DNA of 64,000 bases from JAWLHU01 sp049325315. Its GTDB lineage: Bacteria; Bacillota; Sulfobacillia; Symbiobacteriales; Symbiobacteriaceae. The translations under genes and the position numbers were made by a program. The stretch spans positions 26,379 to 90,378 of the forward strand of contig JBMONB010000084.1 of the NCBI GenBank assembly GCA_049325315.1, in the 5' to 3' direction. Below, one piece after another: positions 42,405 through 50,699 of the stretch; the first letter of the stretch is position 1; each line of letters opens with the position of its first letter. The notes below the pieces were generated by a model. The model was not told where the DNA came from, did no database searches, and was given only the letters and a program-made list of their open reading frames with translations.

Positions 42405-42675
42405 CCTGATCATCTGCCGCTGTGAGGGAATTACCCTGAGCCGGATCCAGGAGGCGGTGGCGGAGGGGGCCTGCACGGCCCACGCCGTGAAGATCGCCAC
42501 CCGGGCCGGCATGGGCGTCTGCCAGGGCCGCACCTGCCGGTGCCTGGTGGAGAGTCTTGTGGGAGGCGGGCAGGAGCCGCGGCCCATCACCATCCGGACA
42601 CCGGTCCGGCCCGTGCCCTTGAGCCGGCTGGCCCTGGGCGCCGGCGAGGAGGAGGGGCGGTCATGCGAGTCCTGA
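42394..42675 (+). CDS. BFD-like [2Fe-2S] subunit of amine dehydrogenase
   Basis: The 93-residue protein has a C-x-C...C-x4-C-x-C pattern (ICRCEG and GVCQGRTCRC) of bacterioferritin-associated-ferredoxin-like domains, which in opine oxidase/HcnABC-type enzymes hold a [2Fe-2S] cluster between flavins. The tail is proline-rich. Its ATG lies 8 nt before the racemase-family stop, and its own end overlaps the next gene by 13 nt. It should be a small subunit of the FAD enzyme below. Confidence 0.85.
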   Translation: MAGDLIICRCEGITLSRIQEAVAEGACTAHAVKIATRAGMGVCQGRTCRCLVESLVGGGQEPRPITIRTPVRPVPLSRLALGAGEEEGRSCES

Positions 42676-42998
42676 CCCACCCGGTGTTGGGCCCGGCCCC
42701 GGAAGCCAAGCCCGTCCGGTTCTCTTTCAACGGCCGGCCGGTGGAGGGGCGCGAGGGAGAACCCATCGCCGCTGCCTTGCTGGCCGCCGGAATCAAGACA
42801 CTGCGCCGGACCTGCCACACCGACGACCCCCGCGGCCTCTACTGCGGGATCGGCCACTGCTTTGAGTGCCGGGTGACCGTGAACGGCGAGGGCGGTATCC
42901 GCTCCTGTCTGACCCCCGTGGCTGAAGGAATGCGGGTGGAGTCGGAACCGCCGGCCGTTGGTCAGGGCTCAGGAGGTGACGGCGATGCGGGTCGTTAA
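42663..42998 (+). CDS. Small [2Fe-2S] ferredoxin subunit (HcnA/SoxA-N type)
   Basis: The 111-residue protein is a plant-type [2Fe-2S] domain of the Fer2_4 group: SFNGRPVEGREGEPIAAALLAAGIKTLRRTCHTDDPRGLYCGIGHCFECRVTVNG with the C...C-x4-C-x2-C pattern. It matches HcnA and the small subunit of multimeric sarcosine/opine/proline dehydrogenases. It overlaps both neighbours (13 nt and 14 nt), so the subunits are made in coupled translation. Confidence 0.87.
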   Translation: MRVLTHPVLGPAPEAKPVRFSFNGRPVEGREGEPIAAALLAAGIKTLRRTCHTDDPRGLYCGIGHCFECRVTVNGEGGIRSCLTPVAEGMRVESEPPAVGQGSGGDGDAGR

Positions 42999-44226
42999 GG
43001 CCGACCTGGCCGTCGTCGGCGCCGGCCCCGCCGGCCTTACGGCAGCCAGGGCAGCCGCCGAACGGGGCCTGAGGGTGATCGTGGTCGACGAGTACCACCG
43101 GCCGGGTGGCCGGCTGCTGGGCCAGCTCCACGAGGAGCGGGGCCCCAACGGCTCCCCCCGCTGGTGGAAGGGGATCGAGGTAGCCCAGCGGCTCGTCGCC
43201 GAGGCCACCCGTGCGGGCGTGCAGATCATGACCGGCGTGCAGGTCTGGGGGCTCACCCCCGGCTGGACCCTCTCCCTGCACGGGGGCGACTGTGACGCCA
43301 TCTCCTCCCGGGTGCTCCTGCTGGCCACCGGGGCAGGGGAGCGTCCGCTCCCGGTGCCGGGATGGACGCTTCCCGGCGTGATCACGGTGGGGGCGGCCCA
43401 GATCTTTGCCAACGTGCACCGGGTTCGGCCCGGTGACCGGGTCCTGCTCTGCGGGGTGGATCCGCTCTCGCTCACCGTGGCCCGGGAGCTGTCGATGGCC
43501 GGGGCCGAGGTGCTGGGCGTCGTCTTGCCCCCGGCGGGCCCCCTGAGCGGCGACCGTGCTCACCCGGCCCGGGTGATCGCCAGCCTGAGCCGCATGGCCC
43601 ACCTGGCGCCAAGCCCGCTGCTCCGGCTGGCGGGCCGCCTGTTCCCCGGCGAGGGCGGGGCCAGGCTGGGCGCCCGCCTCTACCCCCGCTCGGGCGTGAA
43701 GGCCTGGGGGGTGCCGCTGCTCCTCCGGCAGGCGCTGGTGCGCATTGAGGGGGAATCGGAGGTGACCGGCGCCGTGCTGACCGACATCGACGCCGAGGGA
43801 GAGCCAATCCCCGGGAGGGAGCGCCGGGTCACGCTCGACTGCGTGGCGCTCTCCGGCGGGCTCTCGCCCCTGGCGGAGCTGGCTGCCGCAGCCGGCTGCC
43901 AGATGGTGCAGAGCGGGCTGGGCGGGCTGGTGCCGCTGCACAGCCCAACGATGGAGACAGAACGGGAGGGGCTCCTGGTGGCCGGGAATATCACCGGCGT
44001 GGAGGGCGCCCCCGTGGCGATGGCGCAGGGCCAGATCGCCGGAATCACCGCCTGCCGGCTGCTGGGGGCGGTGACCGGGACCGAGCACGACCGGTTGATG
44101 GACGACGCCGTCGCGACGCTCCGGGCTGTCCGGGAGGGAGCGGCGATTCAGTTCTACCCGGGAACGGCTGAGGCCCGCCTCCAGCTTGCGGCCCGGTGGA
44201 GCGGACGACTGATCGCAGAAAGGTAG
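42985..44226 (+). CDS. FAD/NAD(P)-binding alpha subunit of amine dehydrogenase (HcnB-like)
   Basis: The 413-residue flavoprotein has the N-terminal dinucleotide-binding motif VVGAGPAGLTAARAAAERG, an ATG-like motif LLLATGAGERPLPVPGW, a second Rossmann region, and a late GNITGVEGAPVAMAQGQIAG that closes the FAD site. It corresponds to the large FAD subunit of HcnABC, opine oxidase and heteromeric D-hydroxyproline or proline dehydrogenases. The ATG follows CAGGAGGTG. It pairs with the DAO-like protein at 45985 and the two small FeS subunits. The sigma-54 regulator gene splits the set. Confidence 0.87.
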   Translation: MRVVKADLAVVGAGPAGLTAARAAAERGLRVIVVDEYHRPGGRLLGQLHEERGPNGSPRWWKGIEVAQRLVAEATRAGVQIMTGVQVWGLTPGWTLSLHGGDCDAISSRVLLLATGAGERPLPVPGWTLPGVITVGAAQIFANVHRVRPGDRVLLCGVDPLSLTVARELSMAGAEVLGVVLPPAGPLSGDRAHPARVIASLSRMAHLAPSPLLRLAGRLFPGEGGARLGARLYPRSGVKAWGVPLLLRQALVRIEGESEVTGAVLTDIDAEGEPIPGRERRVTLDCVALSGGLSPLAELAAAAGCQMVQSGLGGLVPLHSPTMETEREGLLVAGNITGVEGAPVAMAQGQIAGITACRLLGAVTGTEHDRLMDDAVATLRAVREGAAIQFYPGTAEARLQLAARWSGRLIAER

Positions 44227-44234
44227 GTGATGGC

Positions 44235-45953
44235 ATGGCAAAGCTGCGAATCGGCGTGATTCTCGACGAAGAGCCTTCCGCACAGCTCACCGCCCTTGTT
44301 GCCGATGGGGCTATCGAGGTGGTGGGCGTGTACTGCCCCGAGATGAGGCAAGCGGCCGCACACCTGGCGGCCCATCTGGGCGCCCCCCTGGTCAGCAGCG
44401 TGGCAGACCTCTGCCTGATCAAAGGGCTCGAGGTGCTGCTCAACCTCTCGGACCACCCGGGCGCAGCGAGGGAGGTGGCTCGCCATGCGCCGGAGTCCGT
44501 CACCCGGCTCGGCCGCGACGGCCTCCCCCTGATCGGGCGGCTGGCCCGGGCCGAGGATCAGCTGCACAAGGTGACCCTGAACAAGCAGCAGCTGGACGCC
44601 ATCCTTGAGACCGCACAGGAGGGCATTCAGCTGGCCGACAAGGATGGGACCATCTTGTACGTCAACTCGGCCTTCACCCGGATCACCGGCGTACCGGCAG
44701 AGCAGCGGGTGGGGCACAGCTGTTTCGATGTCTCGCCCGACGGGGCGCTCTCAGCGGTGCTGCGCAGCGGTGCGCCGGTGACCGGCCTGCGCAACCGGGC
44801 CAAGGGCTCCAATAACGAGGTGATCTCCAACGCCTCGCCCCTTTATGTGGGGGGTGAGCTGGCCGGCGCCGTCTGCGTCTTTCAAGATGTGTCTACCCTG
44901 GCCCGCCTCACCCGACAGCTTCACCAGAGCAGCGCCATGATCCACGACCTGAGCGCCCGCCTCAACCAGCTCCAGCGAGCCCAGTACAGCTTTGCCGACA
45001 TTATCGGCCGGAGCTTTCCCATGCGGGAAGCGATCCAGACCGGCCGCCGGGCGGCCACCTCCGGGTCTACGGTGCTGATTCTCGGCGAGAGCGGCACGGG
45101 CAAGGAGCTGTTCGCCCATGCGATCCACCAGGAGAGCAGGCGCTCCGCCGGCCCCTTCGTCGCCCTCAACTGCTCGGCGATCCCGGAGCAGCTGCTGGAG
45201 AGCGAGCTCTTCGGGCACGAGAAGGGCGCCTTCACCGGGGCGCTGCGGACCAAGATCGGCCGGTTCGAGCTGGCCCATGGCGGAACCCTCTTTCTGGATG
45301 AGATCGGCGATATGAGCCCCACCCTCCAGGCCAAGTTGCTGCGGATCCTGCAGGAGCAGCGCTTCGAGCGGGTGGGCGGGGTGGAGACGATCGGCGTCGA
45401 TGTGCGGATTATTGCCGCCACCAACCGGGATCTGCGCCAGCGGATTCAGGAGGGGCTCTTCCGGGAGGATCTCTACTACCGGCTCAACGTGATGCGGGTG
45501 GAGATTCCGCCCCTGCGGGAGCGCCGGGAGGATCTGCAGGAGCTGGTTCACAGCCTGCTCCAGAAGGTGAACCGCAAGCTCGGGACCCGGGTGACCGAGG
45601 TGGATGAGGCCACCTGGGGCGCCCTGCTGGCCTACGAGTGGCCCGGAAACGTCCGGGAGCTGGAGAATCTGTTGGAGCGGGCGGTCAACATGGCCGAAGG
45701 GCCGCTCCTGCCCCACGCCCCTGTCGCCCGGCATGTCCGGGAGGGGGCGGTCTCTGCGGAGGTCGTCCCGGCCCCGGTGGCCCGGCCCGACCCGGTCGTC
45801 AGCCTGGCGGAAGTTGAACGCGAGGTGATCGCGGAGGCGCTCAGGCGCTTCGGCAGCAGCACCGAGGGCAAGCGGCAGGCAGCCAAGTCACTGGGCATCT
45901 CCCTGTCCACCCTCTATACCCGACTACGGCAATACGGTCTCATGCTCCACTAG
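44235..45953 (+). CDS. Sigma-54-dependent activator with N-terminal sensor and PAS domain
   Basis: The 572-residue protein has an N-terminal domain of about 110 residues with Rossmann-like pattern (LRIGVILDEEPSAQLTALVAD, LEVLLNLSDH), a PAS domain (about 125-230, LDAILETAQEGIQLADKDGTILYVN), a linker helix, the AAA+ domain with Walker A GESGTGKE and the sigma-54 contact loop GAFTGA, and a C-terminal Fis-type HTH (QAAKSLGISLSTLYTRL). It should switch on the sigma-54 promoter at 37978 when the substrate or a metabolite is sensed. The ATG at 44235 is 8 nt after the previous stop, with a weak AGGTAGGTGA site. No phosphoacceptor receiver domain is present. Confidence 0.92.
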   Translation: MAKLRIGVILDEEPSAQLTALVADGAIEVVGVYCPEMRQAAAHLAAHLGAPLVSSVADLCLIKGLEVLLNLSDHPGAAREVARHAPESVTRLGRDGLPLIGRLARAEDQLHKVTLNKQQLDAILETAQEGIQLADKDGTILYVNSAFTRITGVPAEQRVGHSCFDVSPDGALSAVLRSGAPVTGLRNRAKGSNNEVISNASPLYVGGELAGAVCVFQDVSTLARLTRQLHQSSAMIHDLSARLNQLQRAQYSFADIIGRSFPMREAIQTGRRAATSGSTVLILGESGTGKELFAHAIHQESRRSAGPFVALNCSAIPEQLLESELFGHEKGAFTGALRTKIGRFELAHGGTLFLDEIGDMSPTLQAKLLRILQEQRFERVGGVETIGVDVRIIAATNRDLRQRIQEGLFREDLYYRLNVMRVEIPPLRERREDLQELVHSLLQKVNRKLGTRVTEVDEATWGALLAYEWPGNVRELENLLERAVNMAEGPLLPHAPVARHVREGAVSAEVVPAPVARPDPVVSLAEVEREVIAEALRRFGSSTEGKRQAAKSLGISLSTLYTRLRQYGLMLH

Positions 45954-45984
45954 AACCTACACGAACCAACAGAGAGGTTCAGAT

Positions 45985-47160
45985 ATGGAAAGAGCCGATG
46001 TGATTGTGGTGGGCGGCGGTGTGATCGGCACGGCCATTGCCTACCGCCTGGTTGAACGTGGCCTCGACGTGCTTTTGCTGGACCGGGGCGGCATCGCATC
46101 GGGCACCTCCGGCGCCTGCGACCAGGCGATTCTCCTGCAGTCCAAGAAGCCGGGCCTTCATCTCCAATTGGCCCGGGCCAGCGCCGACCTCTACCGGGAG
46201 CTTGAATCCGAACTGGAGGCGGACATTGAGTACGAACGTCACGGCGGCATGATCATCATCGAGACGGAGCAGCATCTCCGGGTCATGTCTGCCTTTGTGG
46301 AGCAGCAGCGGCAGGCCGGTCTTCAGGTCCGGCTGATCTCCGCCGAGGAGGCGCACCAGCGCCAGGTCGGGCTGGCCCCTCATATTGTCGGGGCCACCTG
46401 GAGCGATGAGGATGCACAGGTCAACCCGCTGCTTCTCTCCCTGGCCTTCGCCCGGGCGGCCCGCCGGCGTGGCGGGCGAATCCGGACCGGGGTAACGGTC
46501 ACCGGCCTCACCCTGGAGGGAGACCGGGTGACCGGGGTACAGACCGACCAGGGCCCGGTCGCCTCCGACTGGGTGGTGCTGGCGGCCGGGCCCCTCTCCC
46601 CGCAGCTGGCCGGCACGGTGGGCTGCGAGCTGCCGATCAAGCCCAGGCGCGGGCAGTTGATCGTAACGGAGCCGATGCCCCCCATGGTCTGCGGCGATAT
46701 TCTCTGCGCCCGGTATATCGCCTCCAAGCTGGACCCCAGCCTGGCAGCCAACACCGAGGACCCGGTGGCCCGCTACGGCGTGGGGCTCTCCCTCGCCCAG
46801 ACCGCCTCGGGCAACCTGCTGATCGGCGGCAGCCGGGAGTTTGCCGGCTACGACCGGGCCACCACGCCCGAGGTGATCCAGGCGATCCTGCGCCACGCCC
46901 TCCGCATCGTGCCGGCCCTGGCTTCGGTCCGGGCGATCCGCACCATGGCGGGGCTGCGCCCCTTTACCCCCGACTCCCTGCCGATCATCGGCAAAGATCC
47001 GCATCGCCCCGGCCTTGTGATTGCCGCAGGCCACGAGGGGGACGGGATCGCCCTCTCCCCCATCACGGGAGCGATCGTCGCCGACCTGATCACCGGCGGG
47101 CCACGGGCCGCCCTGGCCGCCAGCCTGGGCCCCGAGCGGTTCTGGCAGACCGCTCAGTAG
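45985..47160 (+). CDS. DAO-family FAD-dependent oxidoreductase, amine dehydrogenase beta subunit
   Basis: The 391-residue protein has the FAD motif VVGGGVIGTAIAYRL, the DAO domain pattern GGMIIIETEQHL, the ligand region RRGQLIVTEPMP and the C-terminal GLRPFTPDSLPIIGKDP with GHEGDGIALSPITG. It resembles HcnC, glycine/sarcosine oxidase and D-hydroxyproline dehydrogenase beta. It should oxidise the secondary or D-amino substrate and pass electrons through the FeS subunits. The ATG follows AGAGAGG. Confidence 0.88.
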   Translation: MERADVIVVGGGVIGTAIAYRLVERGLDVLLLDRGGIASGTSGACDQAILLQSKKPGLHLQLARASADLYRELESELEADIEYERHGGMIIIETEQHLRVMSAFVEQQRQAGLQVRLISAEEAHQRQVGLAPHIVGATWSDEDAQVNPLLLSLAFARAARRRGGRIRTGVTVTGLTLEGDRVTGVQTDQGPVASDWVVLAAGPLSPQLAGTVGCELPIKPRRGQLIVTEPMPPMVCGDILCARYIASKLDPSLAANTEDPVARYGVGLSLAQTASGNLLIGGSREFAGYDRATTPEVIQAILRHALRIVPALASVRAIRTMAGLRPFTPDSLPIIGKDPHRPGLVIAAGHEGDGIALSPITGAIVADLITGGPRAALAASLGPERFWQTAQ

Positions 47161-47194
47161 ACCGACCAGCACACATCCGAAAGAGGTGAGCGCC

Positions 47195-48631
47195 TTGTCT
47201 CTCTCGCAGCTGACGGTGGTACCTGTTCGCATTGGCAAGGAGAATCAGCCCGGGCGGGCCGGAACCTACACGCTGCACGCCCCCTACGGTGGGCGCCCCC
47301 TGGCCGAGGTGGCCCTGGCAGACGCAGCCCAGGCCCACCTGGCAGTCGCAGCCGCCCTGGAGGCCTTTCACAGCTATCGGAACTCCCCCGCCCACGAGCG
47401 GGCGACGCTGCTGCTGGAGGCCAGCCGCCGGCTGGAGCAGGAGCGGGAGGCCTTCGCCCGCCTGCTGGCCGAAGAGGTGGGCAAGCCGATTCGGGCGGCC
47501 CGGGCGGAGGTGGACCGGACGATCATGACCCTGCGGCTCTCCGGCGAGGAGGCCCGCCGCCTCAACGGCGAGGTGATTCCGGTCGATGCGACCGCGGCCG
47601 GCGCCGGGAAGCGCGGGCTGACCATCCCCCAGCCCCTGGGGGTCGTCACCTGCATCACCCCGTTTAACTACCCGCTCAACCTGCTGGCCCACAAGCTCGG
47701 CCCCGCCCTTGCTGCCGGCAACACCGTGGTGGTGAAGCCCTCGCCCAAGGCGCCCCTCTCCACCGCCCGGCTGGCGGAGCTGATCGAGTCGGCCGGCTTC
47801 CCGGCGGGCGCGATCAACCTGGTGCCCTGCGAGCCCGATGTGGCGGAGCTTCTGGTCTCCCACCCCGACGTGGCGGCGGTCAGCTTCACCGGCAGCGCCG
47901 CCGTGGGCCGGATCATCCGCAACCAGGCCGGCCTGAAGCCGGTGGTGCTGGAGCTGGGCTCCAACGCCGGCAACGTGGTCGCCCCCAGCGCCGACCTCGA
48001 CCTGGCCGCCCGCTCCTGCGCCTCCGGCGGCTACGTCTACGCCGGGCAGAGCTGCATCTCTGTCCAGCGGGTCTACGTGCACCGGAGCGTCATGGATCAG
48101 TTTGCGGCCAAGCTGGTGGCCCATGTGCGGAACCTCCGCCTGGGCGACCCGCTCGATGAGTCCACCGACGTCGGCCCCCTGATCGACCTGGCCTCTGCCG
48201 AGCGGGTGGCGGCCTGGGTGGAGGAGGCGGTGGCAGGCGGCGCCCGGCTCCTGTGCGGCGGTCGCCGTGAGGGCAGCCTCTTCGAGCCCACCGTGCTCCA
48301 GAACACCCGGCCCGAGATGCGGGTGGTCTGCGAGGAGGTCTTCGGTCCGGTGGTCAGCCTCATGGCCTACGAGGAGTTCGATGAGGCGCTGGCGGCGGTC
48401 AACGCCTCCCGCTATGGGCTCCATGCCGGCATCTTCACCAACGACCTCCAGGAGGCCGCCCGGGCCGTGCGTGAGCTGACGGTGGGCGGGGTCGTGGTCA
48501 ACGACGCCTCCACCTTCCGCAGCGACCTGATGCCCTACGCCGGCGTTCGTGAGAGCGGCCTGGGGCGGGAGGGAATCCGCTACGCCATTGCCGACCTGAC
48601 CCATCTCAAGGCCGTATACCTGCCCCTTTAG
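47195..48631 (+). CDS. NAD(P)-dependent aldehyde dehydrogenase
   Basis: The 478-residue ALDH has the oxyanion Asn in CITPFNYPLN, KPSPKAPLS, FTGSAAVGR, the general-base Glu in VLELGSNAGNVV and the nucleophile Cys287 in GQSCISVQ. It resembles glycolaldehyde/lactaldehyde and 2-oxoglutarate-semialdehyde dehydrogenases; the latter would fit hydroxyproline breakdown. TTG 47195 has ideal spacing from AAGAGGTG; GTG 47186 is part of that site. It ends 17 nt before the second DapA-like gene. Confidence 0.9.
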   Translation: MSLSQLTVVPVRIGKENQPGRAGTYTLHAPYGGRPLAEVALADAAQAHLAVAAALEAFHSYRNSPAHERATLLLEASRRLEQEREAFARLLAEEVGKPIRAARAEVDRTIMTLRLSGEEARRLNGEVIPVDATAAGAGKRGLTIPQPLGVVTCITPFNYPLNLLAHKLGPALAAGNTVVVKPSPKAPLSTARLAELIESAGFPAGAINLVPCEPDVAELLVSHPDVAAVSFTGSAAVGRIIRNQAGLKPVVLELGSNAGNVVAPSADLDLAARSCASGGYVYAGQSCISVQRVYVHRSVMDQFAAKLVAHVRNLRLGDPLDESTDVGPLIDLASAERVAAWVEEAVAGGARLLCGGRREGSLFEPTVLQNTRPEMRVVCEEVFGPVVSLMAYEEFDEALAAVNASRYGLHAGIFTNDLQEAARAVRELTVGGVVVNDASTFRSDLMPYAGVRESGLGREGIRYAIADLTHLKAVYLPL

Positions 48632-48648
48632 AAAGGTAGGGAGCCCGC

Positions 48649-49554
48649 ATGACCGACTGGGGCCGCCTCATGATCTGCATGGTCACCCCGTTTACCCAGG
48701 ATCTGAAGATCGATATGCGACAGACCCTCCGGCTTGCCGAGTCGGTCTCCGAGTTCGGGGCCGTGGTGGTGGGCGATGAGGCGGGCGAGGGGGGCGTCCT
48801 CAGCCTGGAGGAGCGCATCGCCCTCTTCCGGGTGGTCCGGGAGGCGCTAAAGGAAAAGGGGGTCGTGCTGGCCGCCACCTTCGGCGCCTCCACCACCGAG
48901 ACGGTCTACCTCACCCGCAAGGCGGAGGAACTGGGGGTCGATGGGATCATCCTCACGCCCCCCTCCTGGATGGGCCTCTCGCAAGAGGCGCTCTTCCGCC
49001 ACCTGCACACGGCGATCCAGTCCACAACGCTGCCGGTCATGGTCCGGACCGAGATCGGCCAGCGCCGCCACACCCTGGAGGCCGAGACGCTACAACGGCT
49101 GGCCGCCCTGCCGAACCTACAGGCGGTGGAAGAGGCAACGGGGGATATCAACCACCTCTGCCGGCTGCTTCAGCTCCTGCCGCCCCATGTCCGGGTCTAC
49201 GCAGGGCTCGATGAGCTGTCGCTCCCCTACCTGGCGGTAGGGGCCTACGGTGTGGCCAGCTCCTCGGCCCAGTTGGCCGGAAAGGTGATGCGGAACATGA
49301 TCCGCGACATCCTCGCCGGCCGCATGGAGCCAGCCCGCCGAAACTACCTCGAGCTGCAGGAACTCCACCGCCTGGTCATGGCCGGCGGCCTGCCGGGGAT
49401 GCTGAAGGAGGCGCTCCGCTACCTGGGCTTCGACGCCGGTCCGCTCCGCCCGCCGGCCCTGCCCCCCGATGAGTCCGACCTGTTCGCCCTCCGCCGGCAC
49501 CTGCAGGTCTGCCGCGACCGGGGCCTGCTCTTCGCCGAAAGCCGTACCTCTTAG
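48649..49554 (+). CDS. DapA-family paralogue lacking catalytic residues (probable pseudoenzyme)
   Basis: The 301-residue protein aligns along its length with the DapA-like protein at 38024 but lacks every key residue. In E. coli numbering, which this protein happens to share, Thr44-Thr45 are Glu44-Ala45 (GDEAGEGG), Tyr133 is Arg133 (VRTEIGQ) and the Schiff-base Lys161 is Glu161 (VEEATGD). The fold core (LPVM..., AVGAYGVASS) is kept and the frame is intact, so this is not simple decay. It may regulate or assemble with the active paralogue, bind a ligand, or catalyse different chemistry. It is the last gene of the operon, before a strong terminator. Confidence 0.85.
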   Translation: MTDWGRLMICMVTPFTQDLKIDMRQTLRLAESVSEFGAVVVGDEAGEGGVLSLEERIALFRVVREALKEKGVVLAATFGASTTETVYLTRKAEELGVDGIILTPPSWMGLSQEALFRHLHTAIQSTTLPVMVRTEIGQRRHTLEAETLQRLAALPNLQAVEEATGDINHLCRLLQLLPPHVRVYAGLDELSLPYLAVGAYGVASSSAQLAGKVMRNMIRDILAGRMEPARRNYLELQELHRLVMAGGLPGMLKEALRYLGFDAGPLRPPALPPDESDLFALRRHLQVCRDRGLLFAESRTS

Positions 49555-49566
49555 GACGCCCGTGTC

Positions 49567-49602
49567 AGACCCCGGCCGTTACTTGGCCGGGGTCTTTTTT
49601 TT
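49567..49602 (+). terminator. Strong terminator of the sigma-54 operon
   Basis: AGACCCCGGCC pairs perfectly with GGCCGGGGTCT around GTTACTT, followed by a run of eight T. Confidence 0.92.
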
Positions 49603-49734
49603 ACCGCAGATTACGCAGATTTTTTATGATTACGCAGATTTTTTAAGAGATTTTTAGGTGATCCCCATGTGGGTTATTAATATATACTATATATAATCTG
49701 CGTAATCACTGTATTAATCTGCGTAATCTGCGGT
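49603..49734. repeat. 132-bp palindromic element with CGCAGATTACGCAGATT arms
   Basis: Outer arms of 19 nt (49603-49621 and 49716-49734) are perfect inverted repeats; an inner pair GATTACGCAGATT (49629-49641) recurs inverted near 49694-49706. The centre is very AT-rich (ATTAATATATACTATATATA). It begins at the last T of the terminator. Its design equals that of 6185-6310, with each CACAG changed to CGCAG. Confidence 0.85.
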
Positions 49735-49745
49735 TTAAGAAATAG

Positions 49746-49994
49746 CTTCCCTCCGGTGAGCCCGGCGTAATCACCACCCAGGTCGGCGGGCGGGTCAAGA
49801 TTCACCTGATCAACCAGGGCACGAGGGAGCACACCCTGACCATTCCCCGGTGGTCGGTCTTTACCCGCAACCTGGCCCCGGGCGAGGAGAACTACGTGGA
49901 GTTCACGGCCAACGAGAAGGGAACCTGGCCGTTCTTCTCCGATGCGTCGGGCGAGCCGGAGCCGGGGCTGGGGGGCGAACTGCGGGTGGAATAG
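49746..49994 (+). pseudogene. 5'-truncated cupredoxin-like gene remnant
   Basis: An 82-codon frame with no start codon, preceded by a stop at 49743, reads GEPGVITTQVGGRVKIHLIN...REHTLTIPRWSVFTRNLAPGEENYVEFTANEKGTWPFFSDASGEPEPGLGGELRVE. This is the C-terminal part of a cupredoxin-like beta-sandwich as in cytochrome oxidase subunit II-type or EfeO-type domains. The Cys of the copper loop is absent. The upstream part and signal peptide are missing, and the palindromic element lies just before it, so the gene was probably cut by an event linked to the element. Confidence 0.7.
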
Positions 49995-50063
49995 ACTTCC
50001 TGGGTTGGGACAGAGTCGATGCGGAGAGATTACCAGGCGAGAAGAGGGTTATGGGGGGTACAT

Positions 50064-50684
50064 ATGAAGCGCATTCTGTCACTGGTTACGCTTCTCGGGC
50101 TCCTGCTGCTCCCGGCTACCGCGTTCGCCGAGCACAAGACCATCTACAATGCCACCTATCCCCGGTCGATTCGGGTGGCGATTCGGGAGTCCCGCCCCAG
50201 CGGCGAGCCAAGCCCGCGCGGTCGCATCCTCTATGTGAAGGTGGTCGGCTTCGACGACTACGTGATCAACTCGCTGCCCAACGAGTGGGTGCCGTCGTGG
50301 GACGATGAGTCCCTGAAGGCAGGGGCCCTGGCGGTCAAGATGTTCGCCTGGTACAAGGTGCTGCATCCGATGAAGCTCGATGGCTGGGAGTTCGACCTGG
50401 ACAACACCACCAACTTCCAGACCTACCGGGAGGGCAACCGGTTCGGCAAGACCGACGGCGCCCACTTCAACACCAGGAATCAGGCCTACGCCCTGCCCGA
50501 TGGGACCATCGTGGAGCTGAACTACCGGGCCGGCTACCAGGACAACCCCAACTGGCAGTACCGGAACGCCCAGATGATGGCCCAGTGGGGCAGCCAGTAC
50601 TGGGCGCGGCAGGGCAAGTCGATGCTGGAGATCCTTCAGTGGTACTACCAGGGGCGGGCGCTTCACCGGATTCCCGGACTGTAA
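50064..50684 (+). CDS. SpoIID/LytB-domain secreted protein
   Basis: The 206-residue protein has a signal peptide (cut near AFA, residue 22) and a SpoIID-like domain: IRVAIRESRP, VVGFDDYVINSLPNEWVPSWDDESLKAGALAVKMFAWYKV, which matches the core of SpoIID (YV..VLPNEW...ALKAQAVAART), and QYRNAQMMAQWGSQYWARQGKSMLEILQWYYQG. SpoIID cleaves denuded glycan strands during engulfment. This version is shorter than SpoIID (about 340), so it may be a related spore or cell-wall factor. The ATG follows GGGGGG. The next gene starts 15 nt later. Confidence 0.8.
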   Translation: MKRILSLVTLLGLLLLPATAFAEHKTIYNATYPRSIRVAIRESRPSGEPSPRGRILYVKVVGFDDYVINSLPNEWVPSWDDESLKAGALAVKMFAWYKVLHPMKLDGWEFDLDNTTNFQTYREGNRFGKTDGAHFNTRNQAYALPDGTIVELNYRAGYQDNPNWQYRNAQMMAQWGSQYWARQGKSMLEILQWYYQGRALHRIPGL

Positions 50685-50699
50685 GGGAGGGGCTGTGAG

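Noticed and set aside
42394..47160. Hydrogen cyanide synthase (HcnABC).
   Set aside because: The subunits are of the same superfamily, but the operon also holds an importer, DapA-type proteins and an aldehyde dehydrogenase, which suits amino-acid catabolism rather than cyanogenesis from glycine.
48649..49554. A true dihydrodipicolinate synthase.
   Set aside because: The Schiff-base Lys, the Tyr and both Thr of the active site are all replaced.
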